Shown here in pieces: positions 1 to 7,449 of a stretch of 42,755 nt of DNA (position 1 is the first letter of the stretch; each line of letters begins with the position of its first letter). A program made the translations under genes and the position numbers. Source of the DNA: Flavobacterium sp. BFFFF1 (GTDB taxonomy: Bacteria; Bacteroidota; Bacteroidia; Flavobacteriales; Flavobacteriaceae); the NCBI RefSeq assembly GCF_002256285.1, contig NZ_NKJE01000025.1, positions 1 to 42,755 on the forward strand, read 5' to 3'. The notes beneath the pieces are model-generated. The model did no database searches, was not told the origin of the DNA, and saw only the letters and a program-made list of their open reading frames with translations.

Positions 1-180
1 GGTAAAGTTGAGATGTCAGGTGTTAAGATCTTTGATATCCGTGGAAGATTGATTTACCAAAGGGATTCGATCAATGCCAATGAAACGGTGTTGAACGACC
101 TAAGGGCGGAGGAGCAGGTGTTGCTTGTCCAGATCACTTCAACAGACAATGAGGTCGTGACCAAGAAAGTGGCTTACTAA
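1..180 (+). CDS. C-terminal end of a T9SS cargo protein (sorting signal type C), 5' truncated
   Basis: Frame 1 is open from the window edge to TAA at 178-180 and gives 59 residues. They contain the pattern KIFDIRGRLIY, a short strand-loop stretch, then VLLVQITS and a final basic KKVAY. This matches the roughly 70-residue flavobacterial C-terminal domain known as T9SS sorting signal type C, which sends a secreted protein through the type IX system. The functional part of the protein lies outside the window, so its activity cannot be given. A strong terminator follows directly. The PorU and PorV proteins encoded at 25765-30827 belong to the machinery that would process such a tail. The domain call is fairly sure; the parent protein is unknown. 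Confidence 0.75.
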   Translation, partial: GKVEMSGVKIFDIRGRLIYQRDSINANETVLNDLRAEEQVLLVQITSTDNEVVTKKVAY

Positions 181-204
181 GTTTCACTGAAACATAAATA
201 AAAG

Positions 205-234
205 AAAACCTCCTGAGCAATCAGGAGGTTTTTT
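205..234 (+). terminator. Rho-independent terminator after the T9SS cargo gene
   Basis: A perfect 12-bp stem AAAACCTCCTGA / TCAGGAGGTTTT closes a GCAA loop (217-220) and runs into Ts. It lies 25 nt after the stop codon. The stem is symmetric enough to serve the convergent minus-strand gene ending at 265 as well. Confidence 0.9.
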
Positions 235-264
235 AAATATATATTAGACATCCGTATCGTCGAA

Positions 265-1239
265 TTATCTTAATTGGGAAGCCGCATGAAGTAAGAGGGC
301 TTTAGTGGCTAAAATGCCGTCTATCTCTCCCAACCGGCTTCCTTCATATTCAACACCTATAAAACTGTTGTAATTTGCATCTTTTACGATTTGAAGCATC
401 GTCCTGTAATCAATAGTTGTTTCATTTCCATCAGCGTCAAAATCGTAAGATTTGGCACTGACGCCTTTTGCAAACGGCATCATTTCGGCGACACCCAGGT
501 AACGGTCGTAGGTTTCAATACAAGGAGAACCCCAACGGTCACCGTCACGCCTTTTGACGCAGAAATTGCCGAAATCAGGCAGGGCGCCACAATTCTTTAA
601 ATTAATTGCTTTAAAAACCTGGGTAAGCTTCGAGATGTCAGACGATAGTCCGCCATGGTTTTCAACGATTACATTGATATTAGATTGTGCCGCAAAAGCT
701 GCCAAACGTCCCAAACCATCAACTGATGTCTCTTTCCAAACCGAAAAATCCTTTTCAGCGCCTTCACCAAAAAGGTTCACCCGGATCGAGTGGCATCCAA
801 GTTCCGCGGCGGCATCAATCCATTTCTTATGATTATCAATAGCCAAATCGCGTTCAATTTTAGACAAAGCGGCTAATTCTCCTTCGCCATCCACCATAAT
901 TAGCACGTTGCTCATGCCATGGTCTGCGCTTCTCAATTTTAATTCCTTCGCCAAAAGGGCTGCGCCTTTAATGTCATTCCCTTTTTCCAGATCATACAAT
1001 TGGCTGACGTATTCAAGCCCCTCGAATCCTAAAGATTTTGCATTTACTGCGAAGTCCATTGCGTCCATTGTCCTGTACTCCCGAATGGCACGATGCAACG
1101 ACCATTGCGCCAATGACAATTTAAAAAACGGCTTGTTTTCTGAAAGCAGGAATGCCAGGACCTCATTGGAAATGAAGTTCATTACTGAAACGGCGAGTGT
1201 AAATTGTGCGGCGTTTTTAAGGAAATGACGGCGGTTCAT
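265..1239 (-). CDS. Sugar phosphate isomerase/epimerase family protein with twin-arginine leader
   Basis: The 324-residue product resembles the xylose isomerase-like TIM-barrel family (AP_endonuc_2 fold). Candidate metal and catalytic residues are E193 and H195 in VENHGG, D222 in LPDFGN and E298 in GVEYEG. The N terminus begins MNRRHFLKNAA followed by a hydrophobic stretch, close to the Tat consensus (S/T)RRxFLK, so export as a folded metalloprotein is likely. This fits many Bacteroidota members that act on periplasmic sugars. The substrate cannot be read from sequence. It follows msrB on the same strand, separated by 332 nt that hold a repeat element and a palindrome, so it probably has its own promoter, though no clear TAnnTTTG box was found. 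The family call is strong; the precise reaction is unknown. Confidence 0.85.
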   Translation of the reverse strand: MNRRHFLKNAAQFTLAVSVMNFISNEVLAFLLSENKPFFKLSLAQWSLHRAIREYRTMDAMDFAVNAKSLGFEGLEYVSQLYDLEKGNDIKGAALLAKELKLRSADHGMSNVLIMVDGEGELAALSKIERDLAIDNHKKWIDAAAELGCHSIRVNLFGEGAEKDFSVWKETSVDGLGRLAAFAAQSNINVIVENHGGLSSDISKLTQVFKAINLKNCGALPDFGNFCVKRRDGDRWGSPCIETYDRYLGVAEMMPFAKGVSAKSYDFDADGNETTIDYRTMLQIVKDANYNSFIGVEYEGSRLGEIDGILATKALLLHAASQLR

Positions 1240-1290
1240 TTTTGGATTTTCCCTTAAAGGTAAGGATTTTCAGCTGTCTGCAAAACCCCA

Positions 1291-1360
1291 GCCCCGATCG
1301 CAGCGGCATCCTTTTTCGGCGGAGCGCAGCGGAGACGGAAAAGATATAGCGGAGAGCGGG
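1291..1360 (+). repeat. Dispersed intergenic repeat, copy A
   Basis: The element begins GCCCCGATCGCAGCGGCATC and ends with AGATATAGCGGAGAGCGGG. Between these lies an imperfect hairpin whose arms are ATCCTTTTTCGGC and, in reverse complement, ATCTTTTCCGTC. The GATCGCAGC core and GCGGAGAGC end recur in copy C at 17288-17344, and the ATCC/AAAAGAT hairpin arms recur in copy B at 7265-7360. No coding potential is evident. Confidence 0.65.
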
Positions 1361-1444
1361 AATATGCTCCAAAAAAACAAAAAAAGAAGGGGAAGCCTAA
1401 GCTGTCCCCTCCTAACCTAACCAATAACCGAATCATCATGAAAA

Positions 1445-1464
1445 TTTTATCATGCATGATAAAA
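1445..1464. promoter_or_regulatory. Perfect 20-bp palindrome, candidate operator
   Basis: TTTTATCATGCATGATAAAA is self-complementary over all 20 bases with no loop. It lies 206 nt upstream of the isomerase start and 108 nt downstream of the msrB stop. It lacks a loop and a T-tract in either direction beyond its own arms, which argues for a protein-binding site over a terminator. The binding protein is unknown. Confidence 0.45.
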
Positions 1465-1571
1465 AATTACAAATTCAGTAAGTATAAGCTTGTAGTGTAA
1501 AATTACCCCCTATTTCAGCCTAAATCATTACAGGATTATTCCAGAGTTTTATACTATTTACAGGACAACCG

Positions 1572-2123
1572 CTACTTTGAATCTGGAACAAAATCAAGTA
1601 CAATCGAGTTCATACAGTACCGCTTCCCCGTGGGCTCAGGACCGTCGTCGAAGATATGTCCAAGGTGGCCGCCGCATCTGGCGCACAGCACTTCAATTCG
1701 TTCCATCCCGATGGAATTGTCGCTTTTATATAAAGTACTGCTTTTGTTGTCCTGCTCATAAAAACTAGGCCAGCCACAGCTGCTGGAAAATTTAGCCGTC
1801 GAGCGAAACAATTTGTTGCCACAGGCTGCACAATAGTAGTTACCTTTCTCGTCGGTGTTCCAATACTTTCCGGTAAAGGGGCGCTCGGTATCCGCATTTC
1901 GGGAGACTTCATACACGTCTGGCGGCAGCACTTTTTTCCATTCGGCATCGCTAACGTTTAATTTTGCAGTATCTGTATTGGAATAATACGGATTGTCAGG
2001 CTTGCTAATTACTTGCGAGCTGGCTTCAGCAGGTTTCGGACTTTCACTTGTTTTTATATTCTGCCCACAAGCGGTCAGGCATATAGGCAAAAGGAGCGCG
2101 ATGGCAAATAATTTCGTTTTCAT
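1572..2123 (-). CDS. msrB: Peptide-methionine (R)-S-oxide reductase, predicted lipoprotein
   Basis: The 183-residue protein reduces methionine-R-sulfoxide in oxidised proteins. It has a type II signal peptide with lipobox LTAC (Cys19) and a low-complexity linker rich in S, P and K. The MsrB domain follows from about residue 55. The zinc cysteines are C98/C101 (CAAC) and C147/C150 (CARC), the conserved CGWPSF is at 116-121, and the catalytic Cys is C170 in RYCMNS. The lipobox places it in the periplasm or outer membrane, unlike cytoplasmic MsrB proteins, so it probably repairs envelope proteins. A -7 box TAAATTTG lies on the minus strand at 2139-2146, 15 nt before the ATG. The gene appears monocistronic. 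Confidence 0.93.
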   Translation of the reverse strand: MKTKLFAIALLLPICLTACGQNIKTSESPKPAEASSQVISKPDNPYYSNTDTAKLNVSDAEWKKVLPPDVYEVSRNADTERPFTGKYWNTDEKGNYYCAACGNKLFRSTAKFSSSCGWPSFYEQDNKSSTLYKSDNSIGMERIEVLCARCGGHLGHIFDDGPEPTGKRYCMNSIVLDFVPDSK

Positions 2124-2138
2124 AAAATAGATTTACGT

Positions 2139-2146
2139 CAAATTTA
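2139..2146 (-). promoter_or_regulatory. -7 box upstream of msrB
   Basis: On the minus strand this reads TAAATTTG, a full match to the Bacteroidota -7 consensus TAnnTTTG, 15 nt before the msrB start codon. No TTG is seen at the usual 19-21 nt distance, so the -33 element is weak or absent. Confidence 0.5.
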
Positions 2147-2229
2147 CGGTGTTGGTTCGATTGTGGTTGTCAGATACTTTACAAAACATCGGAATTAACA
2201 TAATTTTATCACCTCTCAATACGATAAAC

Positions 2230-2261
2230 AAAAAAAACGCAACCAAAGTATGATTGCGTTT
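2230..2261 (-). terminator. Terminator after tRNA-Leu
   Basis: Read on the minus strand, an 8-bp stem AAACGCAA / TTGCGTTT with an 11-nt loop is followed by a T run. It begins 5 nt after the tRNA 3' end. Confidence 0.85.
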
Positions 2262-2266
2262 ATGTG

Positions 2267-2348
2267 TGCCTCAGACTGGACTCGAACCAGCACACCCGAA
2301 GGCGCTGCGACCTGAACACAGTGCGTCTACCAATTTCGCCACTGAGGC
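2267..2348 (-). tRNA. tRNA-Leu (anticodon CAG)
   Basis: The 82-nt minus-strand sequence folds as a class II tRNA. The acceptor stem is GCCTCAG / CTGAGGC with discriminator A at 2267. The D region contains TTGGTAGACGC, the anticodon stem is CTGTG / CGCAG around loop TTCAGGT, and the long variable arm is closed by a TTCG loop. The T loop reads GGTTCGAGTCC. The anticodon CAG corresponds to plus-strand bases 2312-2314. The long variable arm and D-loop pattern fit leucine. CCA is not encoded. Confidence 0.97.
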
Positions 2349-2360
2349 ATTCAGGGATCA

Positions 2361-2390
2361 CAAAAATAAGCTGTTTTTTTTATTGCACAA
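2361..2390 (-). promoter_or_regulatory. Promoter of tRNA-Leu
   Basis: On the minus strand, TTG (2390-2388), 19 nt, then TATTTTTG (2368-2361) match the Bacteroidota -33/-7 consensus and spacing. Transcription would start a few bases before the tRNA 5' end at 2348. Confidence 0.75.
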
Positions 2391-2413
2391 TTTAAAATGC
2401 AAATTTTTATGCG

Positions 2414-2854
2414 TTAAATGGCCTGCGCGAGTTCGCTGATACGCTGCAATGCCACTTCCCACATCATCGCCATATCGTCGTAATAACGCTCGTCAATATC
2501 CAACGAAACTGAAAGCCAGGTGTTTCCGTTTTCTTCTGATAGTGCATAGGTTTCTTCACTTCCGGCAATGGCCTTTGCCTTTTCGCTTTCACGATCTTCC
2601 ACATTGTTCGTGATAATTCCGTCATAGCGAAACGTAATTTTCTCGTAGGGCTTTTTCTCCGCAATGATTCCGGTCAGGCCACTATTTGATCCGTCACTAA
2701 ATCTGACGCGATGTCCTTCAATCCAGTCTGTCTCTGCAGTGATCCCCTCACCGAAAGATTGGTACCAGTCTTTGATATAGGCCTCTTCAAGCAACACCAT
2801 CCATACCTTTTCCTTAGGCGCTGTAATTTCTATTGATTTGTGTATTGTTTTCAT
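2414..2854 (-). CDS. SRPBCC (AHSA1/START-like) domain protein
   Basis: The 146-residue protein begins KTIHKSIEITAPKEKVWMVL, the usual first strand and helix of the SRPBCC fold, and continues with WYQSF, GHRVRFSD and a long C-terminal helix (MAMMWEVALQRISELAQ). Proteins of this type have a deep hydrophobic cavity and are often annotated as activators of Hsp90 ATPase-like or SRPBCC domain proteins. The natural ligand is not known. It stands alone upstream of the tRNA with no recognisable partner. No signal peptide is present, so it should be cytoplasmic. The length is typical of single-domain members. Confidence 0.8.
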   Translation of the reverse strand: MKTIHKSIEITAPKEKVWMVLLEEAYIKDWYQSFGEGITAETDWIEGHRVRFSDGSNSGLTGIIAEKKPYEKITFRYDGIITNNVEDRESEKAKAIAGSEETYALSEENGNTWLSVSLDIDERYYDDMAMMWEVALQRISELAQAI

Positions 2855-3163
2855 AAGTTATTTCTAAAGTTGGTTTTTTATTAAATGAAGATACCGCAGC
2901 CTTAAAAACGACCGAGGTTTTGCATTTGATAAAATTACAAAATATAGCAGCCGCACAAAATTGCGATTTACGCGATAAGACCTTTTTCAGACCGTACATC
3001 TTGATTCTGAAAGTTGGTTTCAAACGCAATTACCTGTAAACAAAGACTTCCCAAAAAGAACCGCAATCGTTAACGATTTGTCGCAACTGTAACCTTATAA
3101 GGAATTATATAAATTTTGAAAAATGGAAAGGCGATTTGGCAGGCAAATTCTGCATTTCTTAGT
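2855..3163. other. Divergent intergenic region before purK
   Basis: About 310 nt separate the SRPBCC start from the purK promoter. Short reading frames here have no recognisable features. No hairpin-T pattern, tRNA or repeat was seen, and no TAnnTTTG box was found on the minus strand. Confidence 0.5.
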
Positions 3164-3171
3164 TATCTTTG
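3164..3171 (+). promoter_or_regulatory. -7 box of purK
   Basis: TATCTTTG fits TAnnTTTG, 29 nt before the chosen ATG at 3201. Its position inside the longer reading frame from 3123 is the main reason for rejecting that upstream start. A TTTG at 3135-3138 is 25 nt upstream, longer than the ideal spacing. Confidence 0.55.
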
Positions 3172-3200
3172 CCAAACCTGTAAACTGCCAACACAACAAC

Positions 3201-4355
3201 ATGGACTATTTTTCTTCAGGCTTTAAACTAGGCATCCTTGGAGGAGGCCAATTGGGTAAAATGCTACTAGCCGAAACCCGTAAATTTGATATCCAAACCT
3301 ACGTGCTCGACCCTTCTGCGGAAGCACCCGGACGGCTGGCATGCAATCATTTTGAGCAAGGGAACCTGATGGATTTTGATACGGTGTATCATTTCGGGAG
3401 CCAGGTCGATGTCCTGACCTTTGAAATCGAACTCGTCAACATCGCCGCCCTTGAACAACTTGAAGCAGACGGCAAGTTGGTTTTTCCTTCACCAAAAACA
3501 CTGAACCGTATACAGAATAAAGGCATCCAGAAAGATTTTTATACCCAAAATAACATCCCAACCGCAGCATACTCCCGGTTTGAAAATGTGACTCAAATGA
3601 AGTCGGCCATAGAAAACAATGAATTATCATTGCCTTTCGTATGGAAATGCACAGAATTTGGCTACGACGGAAACGGCGTTAAAATCATCCGGAAAATCGA
3701 AGATTGCGACCTGCTGCCCGATGTAGAATGCATTGCTGAAGAAATGATACCGTTTAAAAACGAACTGGCGGTAATCGTTGTGCGCAGTGCTTCAGGCGAA
3801 ATCCTTACCTACCCTGTCGTCGAAATGGAATTTCATCCTGAAGCCAATCAGGTAGAGTATGTTATTTGTCCCGCACGCATCGATGACCACGTTGCAAAAA
3901 AAGCACGCGAACTGGCGCTAAAGGTTTCCAGGGCGTATGAACATGTGGGTTTACTCGCCGTCGAAATGTTTCAAACGGAATCCGATGAAATTATAGTTAA
4001 CGAAGTGGCACCGCGGCCACACAACTCCGGACATTATTCTATCGAAGCCAGCTACACTTCCCAATTCGAAAACCACCTTCGTGCAATACTCGACCTGCCA
4101 TTAGGCAATACGGATAGTAAAGTGGGCGGCATTATGGTCAATCTTGTTGGCGAGGAAGGATACTCCGGTAACGTCGTGTACCAGCATATCGAAACGATAT
4201 TGGGCTGGCCTGGTGTGACCCCACACATCTACGGTAAGACAGAAACACGTCCGTTCCGGAAAATGGGGCACGTGACCATTGTTAATGAAGATCTTGCCGA
4301 AGCGAGAAAGATTGCGCAGAAAGTAAAAAATACGATTAAAGTAATAAGTAACTAA
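3201..4355 (+). CDS. purK: 5-(carboxyamino)imidazole ribonucleotide synthase
   Basis: PurK carboxylates aminoimidazole ribonucleotide with ATP and bicarbonate to give N5-CAIR in purine synthesis. From the ATG at 3201 the product has 384 residues, the normal family length. It opens with FKLGILGGGQLGKMLL, the N-terminal dinucleotide-like fold of the ATP-grasp superfamily. The central ATP-grasp region includes FVWKCTEFGYDGNG and the later EVAPRPHNSGHYSIEA metal and substrate segment. The frame is open from 3123, but the extra 26 residues do not look like PurK and cover the promoter. The partner gene purE follows after 112 nt, so the two consecutive steps are encoded together. Confidence 0.96.
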   Translation: MDYFSSGFKLGILGGGQLGKMLLAETRKFDIQTYVLDPSAEAPGRLACNHFEQGNLMDFDTVYHFGSQVDVLTFEIELVNIAALEQLEADGKLVFPSPKTLNRIQNKGIQKDFYTQNNIPTAAYSRFENVTQMKSAIENNELSLPFVWKCTEFGYDGNGVKIIRKIEDCDLLPDVECIAEEMIPFKNELAVIVVRSASGEILTYPVVEMEFHPEANQVEYVICPARIDDHVAKKARELALKVSRAYEHVGLLAVEMFQTESDEIIVNEVAPRPHNSGHYSIEASYTSQFENHLRAILDLPLGNTDSKVGGIMVNLVGEEGYSGNVVYQHIETILGWPGVTPHIYGKTETRPFRKMGHVTIVNEDLAEARKIAQKVKNTIKVISN

Positions 4356-4359
4356 TGTC

Positions 4360-4460
4360 AATTAGATAATTGGATAATAAAATAATGAGATAATGTTCCA
4401 TAACGTATTTGTTTACGTTTTCTAATTATTTAGTTTTCTGATTTTCTGATTTTCTAATTC
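4360..4460. repeat. AT-rich imperfect inverted repeat between purK and purE
   Basis: The left arm begins AATTAGATAATTGGATAATA and the right arm ends CTGATTTTCTGATTTTCTAATT. The reverse complement of the right arm (AATTAGAAAATCAG and onward) resembles the left arm with several mismatches. The arms are built of short repeats such as CTGATTTT. They could form a long weak hairpin in the purK-purE transcript. Confidence 0.45.
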
Positions 4461-4467
4461 AAAAAAA

Positions 4468-4947
4468 ATGAAAGTAGCCATCATCATGGGAAGTATCTCC
4501 GACATGCCTGTCATGCAGCATGCGATTGATGTCCTTAAATCTTTTGGGATCGATACGGTTACCGATATTGTATCGGCACACCGGACACCCGAAAAGTTAT
4601 TTGAATTCAGTAAAAATGCGCACAAAAACGGCATTTCGGTAATCATTGCCGGAGCTGGCGGTGCCGCACACCTACCCGGAATGGTAGCATCGCTGTCACC
4701 ATTGCCGGTGATTGGCGTTCCCGTAAAATCCAGCAATTCCATCGATGGGTGGGACAGTATCCTTTCCATTTTACAAATGCCCGGTGGCGTCCCGGTAGCC
4801 ACAGTAGCTTTAGACGGCGCAAAAAATGCGGGGATTCTCGCTGCCCAGATTCTAGGCGCACACGACGCAGTAATATTGGATAAAATTATTGCATATAAAG
4901 AAAGCCTGAAAGAAGCAGTCCACAAGTCTGCCGAAGGACTGAAATAA
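4468..4947 (+). CDS. purE: 5-(carboxyamino)imidazole ribonucleotide mutase
   Basis: PurE converts N5-CAIR to CAIR, the step after PurK. The 159-residue protein matches class I PurE in length. It carries the phosphate-binding GSISDMPVM at about 8-16, the signature SAHRTPE near 40, and the glycine-rich GAGGAAHLPGMVA loop. These segments build the active site in the octameric enzyme. It lies downstream of purK on the same strand, separated by an AT-rich inverted repeat, and may be cotranscribed with it. A hairpin follows the stop. No oddity is seen in the coding sequence. Confidence 0.97.
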   Translation: MKVAIIMGSISDMPVMQHAIDVLKSFGIDTVTDIVSAHRTPEKLFEFSKNAHKNGISVIIAGAGGAAHLPGMVASLSPLPVIGVPVKSSNSIDGWDSILSILQMPGGVPVATVALDGAKNAGILAAQILGAHDAVILDKIIAYKESLKEAVHKSAEGLK

Positions 4948-4951
4948 AAAA

Positions 4952-4977
4952 ATGGAAGCCCTCCTCAGGGCTTCCAT
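4952..4977. terminator. Hairpin after purE
   Basis: An 11-bp perfect stem ATGGAAGCCCT / AGGGCTTCCAT closes a 4-nt loop just after the purE stop. On the plus strand it is followed by AAATTTAAAA and not by a T run. The T-tract exists only on the minus strand, where no gene needs it. It probably still ends or stabilises the purKE message. Confidence 0.6.
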
Positions 4978-5191
4978 AAATTTAAAATCTTGAACTACGA
5001 AATCTTGTAGGTTTTTTTGATTTGGGGCAAAAAAGGAAAATTTCTGTAATTCGGTTTCTGAAAAAAAATAAAATCTACTCGACAAATATACATAAATAAT
5101 CGTTGAAATGCATGTTTTTATAAAGTTTAACAAAAAAAGGTTAATTTGTTATAAAAATACAGCTCTTTAAACAAGGTAAATTTCCAATAAA

Positions 5192-7219
5192 ATGAAGAAC
5201 ATTTCTTATCCATTTGATACTCCGCACCATACCGCGCCATTTTCAAAAATCAAAACAGCACATTACAAACCCGCTTTCGAGGATGCCATCGAAGCCGCCA
5301 GACATGAAATTGATGCGATCGTTGCGAATCCGGAGCTGCCAACCTTCAAAAATACTATTGAAGCATTGGATTTTTCCGGCGAAGCACTCGATCGGATTTC
5401 CAATATTTTTTTCAACCTGAATTCGGCAGAAACAAATGACGAAATCCAGCAAATCGCGCAGGAAGTTTCACCACTGCTGACCGCTTTCGGAAATGATATC
5501 ACTTTAAACGAGGAACTGTTCAAAAAAATCAAATTCATCCACGATCAAAAAGATACGCTCAACCTCAACACGGAGCAGGCAACCCTACTCGATAAAAAAT
5601 TCAAGGGCTTTTCAAGAAACGGCGCTTTGTTGTCCGAAGATAAAAAAGCAAAACTTCGCGAAATCGACAGCGAGTTGGCTTCAATCAAACTGACATTCGG
5701 TGAAAATGTACTCGCTGAAACCCACGATTACGCCCTGCATATCACGAATCCTGAGGATCTCAAAGGCCTGCCTGAAGGAGCTATTGAAGCCGCAAAACAA
5801 CTCGCCGAATCACGAAACCACGAAGGCTGGATTTTTACACTGGATACCCCAAGCTACCTGCCATTCGTAACTTATGCCGACAACCGCGAACTGCGCAAAC
5901 AAATTGCCATTGCCGCAGGCAGGAAAGCCTTCCGGAATAATGATTTCGACAATAGCAAAAACACCCTGCGCATTGCACAATTGCGCCACGAACGCGCCAA
6001 CCTGCTGGGTTATAAAACCCATGCCGATTTTGTGCTCGAAGAACGGATGGCGCAAACGCCTGAAAAAGTGAAATCGTTCCTCAATGAATTATTGGCCAAA
6101 GCCAAACCTGCCGCAACACGCGAATTCACACAACTTTCCAATTTCGCCAAAGAACTTCACGGCATTGACACACTTGAGAAATGGGACAGCGCTTACTATG
6201 CTGAGAAACTAAAACAACAGCTTTTCAACCTTGACGACGAGCAGCTAAAGCCCTATTTCAAACTCCAAAATGTGCTTGACGGCGCCTTTCAGGTCGCAAA
6301 CAAGTTGTTCGGCCTGACGTTTCACGAGGTATCAACCATCGATAAATACCATGAAGAGGTACAAACGTTTGAGGTCACGGATGAAAATGGGAACCTCACC
6401 GCAATTTTCTACGCCGACTTCTTCCCGCGCAAAGGAAAACGCAATGGTGCCTGGATGACCTCGTACAAATCACAATCGATCAAAAACGGCGTCAACGAAC
6501 GTCCGCACGTTTCCATCGTATGCAACTTCACAAAGCCTACTGCCACAAAACCGTCACTGCTGACCTTTAATGAAGTGACGACGCTTTTTCACGAATTCGG
6601 GCATGCGCTGCATGGTATGTTGGCCAACACAACCTACCCAAGCCTCTCAGGTACGAGCGTATACTGGGACTTCGTCGAATTGCCAAGCCAGGTCATGGAA
6701 AACTGGTGTTATGAACCAGAAGCTTTGGCGATTTTTGCAAGGCATTATGAAACCGGAGCAGTCATTCCGCAGGAATATGTAAACAAAATACGTGAAAGCG
6801 CGAGCTTCCTCGAGGGCATGGCCACAATGCGCCAACTCAGTTTTGGGCTGCTCGACATGGCATTCCACAGCGCCGATCCTTCCGGGATTAGCGATATTAA
6901 AGCTTTTGAAAAATCAGCGTTTGAAAACACAACCTTGTTTCCGGACGTAGCAGAAAACTGCATGAGCGTGTCTTTTTCCCACATTTTCAACGGCGGCTAC
7001 TCCTCGGGCTACTACAGCTACAAATGGGCTGAAGTACTCGACGCCGATGCGTTTGCCTATTTCAATGAAAATGGCATTTTTAACCGTGAAATCGCCGATA
7101 AATTTAAAGACAACATCTTGTCCAAAGGCGGCACCGAACATCCGATGACACTCTACAAACGCTTCCGTGGGCAGGAACCTTCGCCCGATGCCTTACTGAA
7201 ACGCGCTGGATTATTATAA
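5192..7219 (+). CDS. dcp: M3 family metallopeptidase, peptidyl-dipeptidase Dcp-like
   Basis: The 675-residue enzyme belongs to the thimet oligopeptidase/Dcp family, which cleaves short peptides using zinc. The zinc motif HEFGH is at residues 467-471 (FHEFGHALHGM), with the third ligand expected in the following helix near VELPSQVMENW. The N-terminal helical half covers roughly residues 1-400. The C-terminal signatures FSHIFNGGYSSGYYSYKWAE and the final RFRGQEPSPDALLKRAGL are typical. No signal peptide is present, so it should act in the cytoplasm on peptide breakdown products. It is monocistronic with a strong terminator. A TAAATTTC sequence at 5177-5184 is a possible -7 box, without a well-placed -33. 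Confidence 0.93.
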   Translation: MKNISYPFDTPHHTAPFSKIKTAHYKPAFEDAIEAARHEIDAIVANPELPTFKNTIEALDFSGEALDRISNIFFNLNSAETNDEIQQIAQEVSPLLTAFGNDITLNEELFKKIKFIHDQKDTLNLNTEQATLLDKKFKGFSRNGALLSEDKKAKLREIDSELASIKLTFGENVLAETHDYALHITNPEDLKGLPEGAIEAAKQLAESRNHEGWIFTLDTPSYLPFVTYADNRELRKQIAIAAGRKAFRNNDFDNSKNTLRIAQLRHERANLLGYKTHADFVLEERMAQTPEKVKSFLNELLAKAKPAATREFTQLSNFAKELHGIDTLEKWDSAYYAEKLKQQLFNLDDEQLKPYFKLQNVLDGAFQVANKLFGLTFHEVSTIDKYHEEVQTFEVTDENGNLTAIFYADFFPRKGKRNGAWMTSYKSQSIKNGVNERPHVSIVCNFTKPTATKPSLLTFNEVTTLFHEFGHALHGMLANTTYPSLSGTSVYWDFVELPSQVMENWCYEPEALAIFARHYETGAVIPQEYVNKIRESASFLEGMATMRQLSFGLLDMAFHSADPSGISDIKAFEKSAFENTTLFPDVAENCMSVSFSHIFNGGYSSGYYSYKWAEVLDADAFAYFNENGIFNREIADKFKDNILSKGGTEHPMTLYKRFRGQEPSPDALLKRAGLL

Positions 7220-7225
7220 GACACC

Positions 7226-7252
7226 AAACCGAAGTTCGCTTCGGTTTTTTTT
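7226..7252 (+). terminator. Terminator of the M3 peptidase gene
   Basis: A 9-bp stem AAACCGAAG / CTTCGGTTT with a TTCG tetraloop is followed by a run of Ts, 6 nt after the stop codon. Confidence 0.92.
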
Positions 7253-7264
7253 ATGGCGTTGCCT

Positions 7265-7360
7265 CCGGCCCGGGCTATTGCTGCAATCTTTTTTATTTTG
7301 CACGCTTCACCACCGTTGAGGCGCCTACCGAAAAATAAAAAAGGATTTCCGCGCTATCCC
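7265..7360 (-). repeat. Dispersed intergenic repeat, copy B
   Basis: Read on the minus strand it begins GGGATAGCGCGGAAATCC and ends GATTGCAGCAATAGCCCGGG. The middle holds a long hairpin with arms ATCCTTTTTTATTTT and AAAATAAAAAAGAT. The layout (GGGAT, GC-rich word, ATCC hairpin, then GCAGC and AGCCCGG) parallels copy A, and the AGCCCG end parallels copy C. It sits between the peptidase terminator and the next promoter. Confidence 0.65.
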
Positions 7361-7403
7361 TAACGCGGTTCGAAGCCATAGGAAACAATCTATAAAAATT
7401 AAC

Positions 7404-7421
7404 TTTCATTTATTATTGAAA
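7404..7421. promoter_or_regulatory. Candidate GbsR operator 1 (TTTCA-N8-TGAAA)
   Basis: TTTCATTTATTATTGAAA is an inverted repeat of 5 bp with an 8-nt spacer. It covers the -33 TTG (7416-7418) of the promoter of the downstream regulator, so a bound protein would block transcription. The same layout recurs at 7971-7988. Confidence 0.55.
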
Positions 7422-7445
7422 CTTTGAAAACATTCCTTATCTTTA
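7416..7445 (+). promoter_or_regulatory. Promoter of the GbsR/MarR gene
   Basis: TTG (7416-7418), 19 nt, then TATCTTTA (7438-7445). The -7 box ends only 4 nt before the ATG at 7450, so the mRNA would have almost no 5' leader. Confidence 0.65.
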
Positions 7446-7449
7446 CAGC

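Larger units (their letters stand above)
1240..1571. other. Intergenic stretch between msrB and the isomerase gene
   Basis: This 332-nt gap holds a GC-rich repeat element (1291-1360), an A-rich patch and a perfect 20-bp palindrome (1445-1464). A 67-codon minus-strand reading frame at 1254-1457 crosses the repeat and is not believed to be a gene. No RNA gene was recognised. Confidence 0.6.

Noticed and set aside
1254..1457. 67-codon minus-strand reading frame
   Set aside because: It runs across repeat copy A and an A-rich tract. Its product has a low-complexity Phe/Arg composition and no start context, so it is read as non-coding.
2254..2439. 61-codon plus-strand frame starting MRLCVPQTGLEPAHPKALR
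   Set aside because: It is the antisense translation of the tRNA-Leu gene, a common false gene call.
3123..3200. 26-codon N-terminal extension of purK
   Set aside because: The extension has no PurK similarity and includes the -7 box TATCTTTG at 3164-3171, so the transcript should begin after it.
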